Below are positions 44,612 through 55,126 of a stretch of DNA of 64,000 nt, one piece after another. The position numbers and the translations under genes were made by a program. Under the pieces are notes generated by a model that saw only the letters and a program-made list of their open reading frames with translations, ran no database searches and was not told where the DNA came from. This stretch comes from Termitomyces sp. T153 (Eukaryota; Basidiomycota; Agaricomycetes; Agaricales; Lyophyllaceae). Numbering within the stretch: the stretch's first letter is position 1; every line of letters starts with the position of its first letter. The DNA lies in NCBI GenBank assembly GCA_018296165.2, contig JACKQL020000068.1, positions 62,001-126,000 of the forward strand, written 5' to 3'.

Positions 44612-45081
44612 ACACACCGAGGGTGAATTGGTGATATCGCTTGCCGCTCAAATAAAATGAAGAAGCTGCGAATCCGAGGTTTGGACCACTGCTGGCAGCC
44701 AATGATGTTTCCCAAGGGAATATTGTACGAGAAACCTGTTATACTATTTCTAAACAATGTGTTACCAATGGCAAAAGGCTCTCAACAATGGGAAACACCT
44801 TTTCACAAGGGAAGAATCTGTCAAAGAAATGGTATGACAAGTTTCTCTTTCCATTTTTCCAACAGTAACACATTCTGATGCCAGCAGTGGACCTTCATCA
44901 AACTCTGCCCTGAGTGCCATAATGTTTAAGTCAGTTCTTGCGGCGCACCGTGGTGTCGATCGAGAACGGTACGTTTACATTGGTGACATTGTCAAGTAAG
45001 TCTTCCCTGACCTCCTGTTCTGTGGAAGTAAGGTACATTATAGTTCAGCAAGCGGTAGGGGTTCGATTCCCCTTCAGTGTA
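44612..45081 (+). pseudogene. Split tRNA-Gly-like copy: 5' half and 3' half 390 bp apart
   Basis: The 5' half at about 44612-44650 (ACACCGAGGGTGAATTGG.., TATCGCTTGCC) and 3' half at 45046-45081 (AGCAAGCGGTAGGGG, TTCGATTCCCC, TTCAGTGTA) align to the two ends of the 44263 tRNA and are separated by unrelated sequence at the intron position. The 3' half keeps a perfect B box and would pair 7/7 with ACACTGA. Confidence 0.5.
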
Positions 45082-45390
45082 TGCTATGCTTCTCGTCGGT
45101 ACAATCATCAATCGTTTTAGATCCTAAATCTGAAAATACAGGGTCTATAGCAACATCCAATATGATAATGTCCAACGCCTGATCCACATCCCACACCTCA
45201 AATCCAATTACCGTTGAAGACCCTCCTTCTAATTGTTCTCAGGCATACCCGGCGGATCCGTAAGAACTCGTCGACCCCGCAAGTACAAATGACTTTAAAG
45301 AATCGAGATCATCGCTGGCAAGATGCGTAAGGACAACGACGTGCCACGAGATGTAGGATATCATGAAGGGAACTCAAAACCAAATCTCAT

Positions 45391-45470
45391 ACACTGATGA
45401 TCATGTTTGCCTTCCATGAAGATGTGATATAGTAAGCAAGCGGCAGGGGTTCGATTCCCCCTTCAGTGTA
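45391..45470 (+). pseudogene. tRNA-Gly(TCC)-like copy, D arm deleted
   Basis: ACACTGATG is joined directly to ATCATG, so 11 nt of the D arm are missing. The anticodon arm (TTTGC CTTCCA .. GCAAG), intron, T arm (one extra C) and TCAGTGTA end are present. The acceptor would pair 7/7. Confidence 0.65.
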
Positions 45471-45512
45471 CTGAATGCCATATTCTTCGGAAATTTACCG
45501 CACTGTCAGCAC

Positions 45513-45604
45513 ACACTAATGCTGAAGTACCCATCCATGTTTGCCTTTCAGCAGAGGGGGTCATCCAGCCAAGCGGCAGGAGTTTGATTCCTCTCTAGCG
45601 TGTT
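45513..45604 (+). pseudogene. tRNA-Gly-like pseudogene, most diverged copy
   Basis: ACACTAATGCTGAAGTA..CATGTTTGCCTTTCA then an intron-like insert, AAGCGGCAGGAGTTTGATTC and CTAGCGTG. The B box has two changes and the acceptor pairing is poor. Confidence 0.5.
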
Positions 45605-47193
45605 ATCTCCCGGTTGGTAGACATCGTTTTTCGGTCTCAATGAACAAATCTATACGCGGGTATATCTATCTAACCTACGCACACACCTTGACAACATCCA
45701 ATGTCTGCTTCATATCCCCCAGCAAATCCACAACTATCCTCAACCCTCACACTGAACGTAACCGGATTCGCACCAACAGTCGTCTAACGGCCTCCTCTAG
45801 ATCCTTCTCACTGCGACACGGTCGAGCTCGTCCACTTCTCCACGAGATTTCTCAACCTCTGAACGACCATCGAGTTGTACCTTCAGCACAAACGCGATCG
45901 CATCGTCGATCCATGTTCTCGCATGCGCGAGATCATTCCTAGGGATGGATATGTATAGTACGCCAAGAGTAATTCACCAACCTCCTCACAACATCCGAGC
46001 GCTTCTTGAGGAGCCTGCGTGTTCACGTTGACGTCATAAGCTTTGCATGCGGAGACGAACGCTAACATTAACGCCAGCAGTCATGCCGTGCGGGCTTGGG
46101 ACGGCGCTGGTGGAGTTTTGTACCCAAGGATTGGTGTTAGGAGAACGTACGGACGAAGGCTGGTGTTTGGGCGGATGACATTGTCACTTGGAATAATGCC
46201 GTTTGCATTCTCGAGATCTATAGTAGTCTCTAGTCTCGCGACTCTCATCGAACAAGTAGACGTGCGGATAGTTACAGATGCTCGAGGCACAGACGAGTGT
46301 GTGGGAAGGGACGCAGGGATTGTTTGCGTTAGGGGTGGTTTGCTGAGGGATCGAAACGGCGATCAATTCGTCACGTGTGTACACGTGAGCACATGAGCTT
46401 TCTTCGGTGAGGCTTTCCATAGGGCAGAAACTCAAGGGCAGAAACTCATCCCCTTGCGTGGAAGCTGTTTCTCTAGAGCGTGCTTAGTGGCCGATTTCTC
46501 CCAGCCCTAGGTACCTAAAACTACTTCTGGCAAGCCATTTATACGGCAGGAGCTCGTGCCCCCGTGCCGAAGCTACTTCCATGAGGTGTCGCTGATCACT
46601 CCCAGCACTAGGTCACCCTGAAGAGTTATGATTCCCACCAAGCTATCGGCGCAACCCTAAATTTGCCTCGCACAGCTTCTTCAAATGTTTGGTTTTTTTT
46701 TTCGTATGCTCCTATGGAGCCATGATCCTATCCGCATAGGGCAGAGATTATCTACAGTATCATCAGCAAGGCTCTGCTCTCCACTCGCCATAAGTGGGTC
46801 CCCGGGCCGAATAACAGAACTCGGCACAAGTGCTTCTACGTTAATCACGTCGTCTTTTTGCTGATGAGACCGATGGAACCCTTTTGACGAAATTATTGCC
46901 ACACTTGGGCTCGAAGAATGTTGAGGACTCTTTTAATTTATTGAAATCAATTTTGTCAAACGCTAGTGTCACAGCATTCTTCGAGCTCTTTGAGATGCCA
47001 TAACTTTGGGTATTGTGATACTGAATCAAGTAAATTTTGGAAACGATTATATATCTCGATCTACCTCGTGCTAGAACAAAGATTTTACACAATGTCCTAA
47101 TTTGAACTTATACTGCTTTGCCTATCTGGAATGTATGGCTACTTCCTCCTACTAGACAAGGATCAGCACAACTAACTATCGAAAGCAGGACGC
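45605..47193. other. Intergenic region with a diverged duplication, no gene supported
   Basis: Minus-strand frames at 45883-46068, 46081-46290 and 46681-46902 (the last reading VAIISSKGFHRSHQQKDDVI) are unassigned. Two related blocks of about 80 bp occur at 46436-46515 (GGCAGAAACTCATCCCC .. CCCAGCCCTAGG) and 46543-46612 (GGCAGGAGCTCGTGCCCCC .. CCCAGCACTAGG). A GTAAGC after the terpene synthase stop codon leaves open an extra 3' exon in this region. Confidence 0.35.
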
Positions 47194-48430
47194 TTACCGA
47201 GGAAGCAGGTCAACCTTTCTAGTTTGTTGGATTTGTAGCCCATTCGTCTTGAAGTATCTTCGACACTCGAAGCTCCAACAATCATTCGCACGGACCCAGT
47301 TAGCGATGCCATACAAGTAACGTTCTAAATCACTCTCAACTCCTTCCCCAAAAGATGGAACATGATTGAGGTCGTCCAAGAACTCAGACACAATCTTCGA
47401 AGCATAGTCACCAATCCACTTCATCGTCTCAGCCAAACTAAGGTTCTTATGATGCATCAAAATTGTGACAAGGTTGTGATTAGCATCACCACGTGCTTGC
47501 TCGACGTTGTAAGAGTATATATCCTAGTTTAAAAAGAAAAAGATGAAAAGAATATACAGCGGAGAAATCATCAAGTTCACATTACTGAGAATGATCAGAT
47601 CAACACAGATATTGGTGAGTTTCTGAATCACCGGGTCTTCAAAGACCTCATCCGGGAGATTGAGTGAGAATTCCAGAACTGCAAATGCCGGCATTGCGCC
47701 AATCGTGTTGCGGCGGACAAGAAAATATTCGTCGACGTTCTTTATGTAATTTTTATCACGATCGTGGGCTTGGTCAACGACTGCAGTAGTAAACTTGTAA
47801 AGCCCCTCGATGAACCGACGGCGTGCACCTTTGGATGCACACCTCGATGACAATTCCCAAAATCTAGATGAGGAGACGCCCGATTAATTTTCAAGGTAGT
47901 GATCAAGCTCGGGACCTACTGCCGGGTAGCTTCTCCAATGAAGCATTCACTCTCTGGCCTGGCCTTGTCAGGATTGCATAAAGCATCCAAGACTATAGTG
48001 GACATTTGCTTGACTTCCTGAGAAGACGCGATGTCGGTACATTCATCCAAGAAGAAGAACAAATTCATGAGGTCACAGCCTACGCGAAAGACGTCTGAAG
48101 TTCCAATGACATATTGATATATGTATTGGATGAGGAGGAGCAGGATGTAAGATACCTTTATTCTCCAAGGGATATGCAAGGGAAGAGAGCAAATCTAATC
48201 AGCAAGTGATATTATCTAGACTATTCTTTGGCAGGCAAGCAAAACTCACGATGATCTCCTAGCTCCAATGCTTGTTGCAGACGTGGTGTGAATACAACAA
48301 AACTCTGAGTCCATGCTGTTGATTCTGCTTCAGTCTGGAGGTGTGAGAGTGGATTGAGATTCCGCTTCCACGGCCATTCTGCAAGAATATCAGGGAGAGT
48401 GATTGCAGATTCCGGAATGCCAGTAGACAT
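47194..48430 (-). CDS. Sesquiterpene synthase (class I terpene cyclase)
   Basis: Five exons (48430-48250, 48194-48156, 48094-47920, 47863-47581, 47523-47194) join in phase to 335 residues, the usual size for basidiomycete sesquiterpene synthases. The Asp-rich metal site is DECTD at residues 90-94 (GCDLMNLFFFLDECTD). The NSE triad is NDIYSYNVE at 226-234. A conserved Arg region lies in YFLVRRNTIGAMP, and the C-terminal WVRANDCWSFE..RY is at 302-316. These enzymes ionise farnesyl diphosphate with Mg2+ in the cytosol and cyclise it to a hydrocarbon whose identity cannot be read from sequence. The ATG at 48430 is the first in frame and is followed by MSTGIPESAITLPD. No P450 or other tailoring gene is adjacent; the tRNA array lies downstream and repeats upstream. 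The gene appears intact. Confidence 0.93.
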
Positions 48431-49204
48431 CTTGCGGCTGCGTGAAGGAAGTGGTGGCGAGGAGTTCTCAAGAGTGTGTTAGAATCAAACGTAATTATAC
48501 TGACCGATAGGTCAGTACTAGTCTAGACTCTTGTTTCTCCAGATCGACATGGCGGGTGGATTGATTTGTAGGAACGGCACAACAACGGCAGATAGTGTTG
48601 AGGGCATGAACTGCGAAGTATCAAACTATAGTAAAGCTTATGGGCATAACCGGCAGGCTTGAAAAGGCCTCGGGCCGGACGGAGTACCCAAAGGGGTAAG
48701 AGTATCTGGAAATCACACCTGTACATACTGTAGGTGGCAATACCCCAGCCGCTCCTCGAAAAATAACAATGGAGACAATGAAAAAAGGCTTCTCGGTGTA
48801 TATGTAAGCGTAGAGATATCAGTCCCTTTGTAGACCAATATCATCAAATTTACTACCATCTTTTATTAGATCCGCTCCTGGAGACTAGGTCCGTCCATTC
48901 ATCCCGCCGCCCAATGGATTTACTGCAGAAGCCCTGTACATGGTTACAGGACCGGTGCCAAATACTGTGTCCGAAAGGTTTCTGAACCAGATCAGCTGGA
49001 CTCAGCCAAAATCAGTTCGCTGGATGACTTTCCATAATGTTTGAGGCGTCAGACTTACTTTTCCTTCTCAAACAGAGCAACCACTGTGCCGAATTGATGT
49101 TGTGCAAGTCCTGGCTGGGCTCCAAAAAATCAGGGATTAACAAGACACAGAGACGAGCCCGGAGCCTTGGGAAGGGCTGAGCTAGGTCAGGCCAGGCCGA
49201 GATC
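48431..49204. other. Upstream region of the terpene synthase, no gene supported
   Basis: The minus-strand frames 48523-48726 and 49012-49206 have no recognised content. The first few hundred bases upstream of 48430 should include the terpene synthase promoter; no motif stands out beyond AT-rich stretches. Confidence 0.35.
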
Positions 49205-49437
49205 AAACATGATCTGAATACAGTATAATACAGTATATGAATGAGTGATTTTCGTAGTTATGTCACCTGTATTGCAACATGAAACATGATCTGAATACAG
49301 TATAATACAGTATAAGAATGAGTGATTTTTATAGTTATGTTATCTGTATTGCAACATGAAACATGATCTGAATACAGTATAATACAGTATATGAATGAGT
49401 GATTTTCGTAGTCATGTCACCTGTATTGCAACATGAA
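49205..49437 (+). repeat. Minisatellite, three units of 77 bp
   Basis: AAACATGATCTGAATACAG begins at 49205, 49282 and 49359. Units are nearly identical; the middle one differs by a handful of mainly C/T and G/A changes. The array ends where CpG-poor repeat DNA begins. Confidence 0.9.
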
Positions 49438-50140
49438 TGATTGTTTCCTGACAAGCACAGCAGATGCTGGATTAGAAAACAACTAAACAAGGGAAACTGG
49501 AATAGGTTAAAATATTTGGAAAATCCCCTTTCTACCAGAAAGTCTTGGGTTTCTGGGTGGAAACCCTGCTTTCCTATTGTGACTACAATAGCTGAGGCCA
49601 CAAACAAGATAAATTGTGCCAGTGATGTCATTGTAAGTGCCATGGAATGTATGATCTGACAAGTAACAGATCTTGGTAGTGCCTCTTGAGCCTGTTCCAT
49701 CTGCAATGCTTTCCCACTGCTCTTGTAGGTCTTGTAGGCAATTACTTCACCTTAGGTCCTGAGCTTGTAGTGCCTGTATTCCTCAAACATTCTTTTGTAT
49801 CTTTTGGTACCTCTGAAGAAATGCATAGAGAACAAACACACACCAATTTGGAGATATTTTGATGCAAAAGCTTTATTTGCAGGTAAGTTTCTTGCACAAG
49901 ATTGAAGATACATATCAATATTAACAGTGTCATTGCACACAATATGAGTTATTGTGCTTAGGACACAGCTCCACATGCAACTTGTCAATAGCTGGATCAG
50001 CAGCTTTGTCATATATAATGTCAGCAGAATGGATGTGTAAACAAAAACCAATGACCACCACAATAACAGGGAGTCATCAGAGAATGCAAAACAACATCTT
50101 TAATGGCAGAATCATTGCCAGGATCGTTTTCACTTGTGCC
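49438..50140. other. CpG-poor repeat DNA of unassigned type
   Basis: Minus-strand frames (49335-49706; 49752-50063) have no recognisable domain. The stretch directly continues the gypsy fragment to its right and may be that element's 3' region or an LTR, but I found no second copy to confirm it. Confidence 0.35.
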
Positions 50141-51118
50141 ATGAACCCTCAAGAAAGTGCTGCCATTCTTCACAGGAGCAAATAATGGCAAGCATTTCTG
50201 TGGCATGGATCTTGTAGTTCCACTCTACTGCATTGAGGCTTTTTGGGTAGAGGGCTACCAGATGCCACTTGCCATCCTCCTTCAACTGCTGCAAGAAGAC
50301 TCACTCATTCTATGGCAGAGTCAGATCTATCAGCTTCAACATAGAAGAGGGAGTCATTATCAAGGAATAGGAGGACTGGTTTAGAGGTAATGGCTTGCTT
50401 GAGAGTGTCAAAGGCAGCTTGCTGCAAGGACTCTTATGGTTTGAAGAGCCTGCAATTGGTTCTGAATGCTGCCTTCCACTCATCTCCATCCTTGATGCAC
50501 ACATTGTTGTAGCCCCAGCAGACATCCAACTTGGTGAAGTAGCAAGTCCTGAACCAGATAAAAAGGCCCCTCCTTCTTCCTGATAAAAAAAGACTGGAGA
50601 AGCCATTTGGGACTTGAAGGGTTGTATCCAGCTGAAGCCAAGGTTCTCCTGCAGAAATGCATCCAGCTCATCCTGTTCACAGGTGCAAGTGGATACACAT
50701 AGACATTGCAGTGGTAGGGCTCTGCACCAAATAGCAGCTTGATGGTTTGGGTAGGCATAGTAGTGCACTGGGGGGAGGTAGGCTGAGTTAAGTGGAGCTG
50801 AGGGTGCCCATGTGGCCACTGGCATTCCAGGTAGTCTTCTGGGGTGCATGTTGGGGTAGGTCTCATCAGTAGGATACAGCAAGGGGAATTGCCAGGCCAG
50901 AGGTATTCCCTGACTGATGGAAGGGGCATAGAAGGCCTAGTTTCAATCTGGGGTCCAATAATGGGGAGCATAGCAATTCATGGGTGGGGCTGGATAGAAT
51001 GAGGCAAAGTAATTTTCAAGTACTGGTCTACTATAGATGTCAGTTAAGTAGCCAGCAGGAGTGTATGCAGGGTTAAATGCAGACATTGAAAATGGGGTAA
51101 GGGAGAGTCTTGATATTA
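50141..51118 (-). pseudogene. Ty3/gypsy fragment with internal deletion: RT start joined to RNase H
   Basis: On the minus strand: a pre-RT segment (YHCNVYVYPLAP, EQDELDAFLQENLGFSWIQP), RT entry (SQMASPVFFYQEEGGAFLSG; shifted VQDLLL and MSAGATTMCAS), then directly a connection-type segment (SLQQAAFDTLKQAITSKPVL) and RNase H (KEDGKWHLVALYPKSLNAVE, KIHATEMLAII). The palm with its YxDD box is missing, so an internal deletion has occurred. It is related to the plus-strand fragment at 57.2 kb. Confidence 0.8.
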
Positions 51119-52120
51119 TGTCAGGTTCTGCTGACCACCAGGGCTCAGCTTATCTGGGAAAATCCTTACTAGGCAGATGCAACATCCTGCACTTCCAACC
51201 TTGCACTCTGGGGGAGTCTGGATGCCAGATACTTGCAAGGATAGACTGGGGGAGTGGTCTGAACAAGTCCAGAGAGGTCTGTGGAATTCTAAGACAAAGT
51301 ACAAATAAGGATCTGGCTTAGAGGTTTGCCAGGCACAAGTCCAGGAGTTAATACTGGAAGTGTGGGGCAATTGAGGGTCATGCAGGCAATAGGAGTGGGA
51401 TCAGAGTTAGATGGGCAATCAGATAGTGTTGATGAGTTGGGTTGAGCATAGGAGAAGGTCCAGAGTTAGATAAGAATGTACAAGTTATAAAGATATGAAC
51501 AGAGATATGCATGGAGATTGGAACAGAGTTAGAGTTGAAAGGAAATCAGGCACACATGAAAGGAAACTGAGGCAGGCAAGACAAGATGGAGTTGAGACAA
51601 GATAGAGAAGAGAATGAGATAGAGTGGAGAGAGATACAAGACTAGAGACACAACACAGGAAACAGAGACAAAACCAGGAAACAAGACATAAAAGGACATG
51701 ATTGTAAAGTAATATCAAGGCTACTGTAGCAGATATTACTCTATGACTCAAATAACAACTACTGGATCTCCTCTAAGGGTTGTGGGTCTGATGGTGGGGA
51801 TCATTGGGGCCACACAGGTCTAGAAGATGTTGGTTCTAATTGGGCAGGCCACAGTGACACATTGGTGTGGGTCCATGATGTATGCCAGGGTTCAGGGGAA
51901 GCATCAGGGATGCTTGGGGGCTTGGTGGAGAACAGGGAAGTGATGGGGCCTGCAGGGGAGGCATTGGAGCTGTCCAAGGAAGCAAAAGTGTTAGAGCTTG
52001 CTGAGGCAGGTGCTGGGGGTGGACAAAGGTTGGGGCAGGTTGAGGGGGTGTTGGTGGGTGCTGTGGGGGTGTGAGGGTTGCTTTGGGAGAGGTCTGGAGG
52101 TCCAGGGATGGGTCATGACA
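51119..52120 (+). repeat. Solo LTR, family B copy 3 (1002 bp)
   Basis: TGTCAGGTTCTGCTGAC to GGTCATGACA. Flanks are TATTA and GACTC, so there is no target-site duplication. This suggests later rearrangement or that it was part of a larger element. CpG is essentially absent, in contrast to copy 1. Confidence 0.8.
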
Positions 52121-52338
52121 GACTCAAGACAAACACTGATTTTGGGAAAAATATCTTATCAATGAAGGCTATGCATACTACTAAAGGCAATGTCAGGGGA
52201 CATCCCATTTGTTCCCCCTTTTTCCTCCTCCAGTTCTTGTTGGATTCCCCTCTTTATAGTTTTTTCTTTTTTTCTCCTTCCTTTTCTCTATCTATTGGTC
52301 ATAGTCTCAGCCTTCCTGCTTCACTAGTTCTCTGTGCA

Positions 52339-52975
52339 TAATCTATAATATATGGGACAACTTTTGGGAAAATGGCTGTGTGCCTATTATATGCAATGAC
52401 TTTTGGATTGTGCTGACCAAGAACCTCCTTTTTGGGTAATTCACTGTTTTTTGCACTTTGAATGGAGAACAAAATTGGCATAACAAACAGCTTTGGTTGA
52501 TAGCATGTGTACAATGAATCTATTGTTCTTTTGAGCCATTAAGATTGATATTTCAGGCAATATTTCACTATTTTCAGCATTTTTCAGGCATCACTTATGT
52601 GAAATGTACTGTCTTTTAATGCACATCTTCATGCAACACTTCTGGCTGTTATTCAAGGTAGAAGCATGTTTCATTTATCAAAGAAAGTTTAGAACAATAA
52701 ATTTCATGATCACACATGGCCAAAAAAGTGGTACAAGATGTTTCTTTGACTCTTGAAAGCTTCTATTTATTCTTTGTAGAATATTTGCCCTAATGGAAAA
52801 TTTTAGAGGTTTTTGACATATGGTATGTTTTGACTATAAATCTGGCTTGAGTTTGATTGCTAATAGCTTCTGACTCAGAATTTTATTCTGTGATGTGAGG
52901 TGGTACCAACATTGAATTGTAAAATCAAACAAAGTGAGGTTATACTTGGACTGGAGTGCTAATACCTGTATCTAT
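52339..52975 (+). repeat. Long direct repeat flanking the Helitron remnant, left copy
   Basis: ATATGGGACAACTTTTGGG onward, then TTTCAGGCAATATT, CTTATGTGAAATGTACTGTC, ACATATGGTATGTTTTGACT, GTGGTACCAACATTGAAT. The same order of blocks occurs at 55765-56440. A further partial unit starts again at 52977 (TTATATGGGACAAG..) and runs to about 53170. Confidence 0.75.
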
Positions 52976-53426
52976 GTTATATGGGACAAGAGATGTGGGA
53001 AAGTGACTGTGCCTATGCAACAACTTTTGTGCTGAGTAAGGTTGACCAAGAACCTTCCTTTTTGGGTAACATGGCTGTTTTTGGTGCTTTGGACATGTTT
53101 TCTTTAAAGAAAATTATAGTAAACAACTTTGATAAATATATACCATCTTTTGACTATGTGTAAAACATGCCAGATAGCCTGCACATGTGAAGAAGGCCAA
53201 ATGTGATTTAGTGGACACTTTTTTCATGCCTCACATGTTTTTTGACACAATATAACCAAACATCAGGCATTTCCAAAGTCATGGAGAGGAGGCCACATGA
53301 CAAAGTATGTTTGCTCACATTTATTGATTGATTGATGTTGACTAACAAGCTTATCAGTAAATCCTTAACTATACTGAGCTATTGATATATTGAATATCTC
53401 ATCATGCAAGTTAATTTTAATGGTTT

Positions 53427-55126
53427 TTGACTATCAAAATGCTTAACAATGGATGTTTCAGGCAACCACCTACTACTCCTGAAAGCCAAAGGCAACAAGC
53501 TAGGATTCAAAGGGGACTTGAACAGTTACAAATGACAAATCCTGATGATTGTTGTGCAAATAGAAATAATAGATCTTTGGAACAGATTAATACTGTGGTT
53601 GTTTCACCACTTCAATTGGGGCCTGGGGTTTGGGAACTGGGAGTAACAATCAATCTATGGGATCTGGGGGCATGATATCTAAGGGTTTGAAGCTTAATCA
53701 CCAATCTATAGCCAGCACTTCTGGCTCTTCAGAAAGACCTATTAGGCAGCCAGCAGCTGCTGATGATCCATTTTCTATAGTGATTCTTGAAACCGTTTTG
53801 CCTGAAGGGTGGGATGCTCCTTTACAGAACCCTATCCCTAGAATGGTGCCACCTCTACCTGCTCCTATACATATAAGAGGCAATAGACTCCATCAGTCTG
53901 CTGTTGTTCAAGCTGCTATGCTCATTCCAAAAACAGTTTTGCCAGAAGGTTGGGATGCCCCTTTGCAGAATTCCTTACCTAGCTTGGTGCCTTCTCTACC
54001 TGCTCCTGCAGTGAGAAGGGTCAGACCAAATGCTTATAGAGAAATAATGGAAAACCACCCAATTCAACAATGGCATGCACTGGCAGCATTGCAGAAGCAG
54101 CAAAGGCTGAGACATATTGCTATGCTTGAAGAACAGGAGAGGCAATAACAAGCTCTGGCCAACTTGCATCAGGAAAGGCTGAGGGAGGAGGAAATATTGA
54201 GGCAACAGGTCAGTCAAAAACATCTTTGAAATGCTACTTTAACTAACCAAGTTCAATAGCATATTGATCTGAATCCTAAATATAGGCCTTTGAATGCAGC
54301 TATGGCTCAGAGGATCTTTCAAGGCTGGGAACAGCAACATGAAGCTGATCTGGAAGAGGACTTCAATGGTCTAGGTCTTCAGAATGACATACCTTCTGAT
54401 GATGAATTGGAATATGTTGATCCTGCAGAACATCAGCCAGCAGAGCATTTGGATCCTCCTCTTGATGATCCATTGGGTCCCCAGGATGATATGCCTTCTG
54501 ATAATGACTCAGAATATGTTGATCCTGTTCAACAGAGACCTGCAGAAGACTTGGACCCTGCCCTACTCAATCATTCAGCAGGACTACAAAGTCCTGCTGA
54601 GCAGCCTCCCCTTGAACTTTCTATTCCACCACAGCTTGGCCCTGTTCAGCCTATTCCCAAAGGAAGGCAACCTTACTTGATTGAATACTCCCCACAGTAT
54701 CTTGGTCCTATGACTATCATATGTCCACACTGCCAAGCTCTACATCTTGATGCTGAAAAGCTCACCAAGTCTACCATCTATAATTCAAAGTTTGGCATGT
54801 GCTGCTGACAAGGCCAAGTCAATTATTGTTTTGATTCCAAGAATCAACATGGATATCTCTGAGGAGAATTCACCAATTCCATTGTGCAGAGGAGACAATT
54901 CCCAGTTTGATTGGTCTCTGCTATGACAATCAACAAGTCTCAGAGTCAATCAGTCAAGCATGTTGGATTGGACCTTTGATCAGTATTTGCATATGGCCAA
55001 CTTTATGTTGCACTTTCTTGGTGCACATCAGGAGATTGTATCAAAGTGATTTTGGACCCAGAAAACACAACAAAAAAGACTGCAAATATTGTCTATCAAG
55101 AAATACTAAATGGTTTACAAATGTAA
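53427..55126 (+). pseudogene. Helitron deletion derivative: N-terminal region with CxxC finger joined to PIF1-type helicase C-terminus
   Basis: The plus-strand N-terminal part is Pro/Gln-rich with two internal repeats: TVLPEGWDAPLQN at 53789 and 53930, and PSD..EYVDP at about 54395 and 54500. It ends with the zinc-binding segment CPHCQALHLDAEKL (54722) and SKFGMCC (54800), typical of the region before the Rep domain in fungal Helitron proteins. Within about 15 bp the reading changes to KSIIVLIPRINMDISEENSP, then [37 protein letters not shown] and NIVYQEIL, the last motifs of a PIF1-like helicase. The whole HUH Rep nuclease and most of the helicase are absent. Stops at former CAA/CGA codons and frameshifts show that it is dead. 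Confidence 0.8.

Noticed and set aside
44263..45604. Dispersed tRNA-derived SINE insertions
   Set aside because: The copies are tandem on one strand with related linkers and no A-rich tails or target duplications; kept only as an alternative needing a genome search.
46681..47092. Additional 3' exons of the terpene synthase
   Set aside because: The 335-residue protein already has the usual C-terminus and length; a GTAAGC overlapping the stop codon is not enough on its own.
49205..49437. CRISPR-like array
   Set aside because: The units are head-to-tail 77-bp copies without spacers, in a eukaryotic genome; it is a minisatellite.
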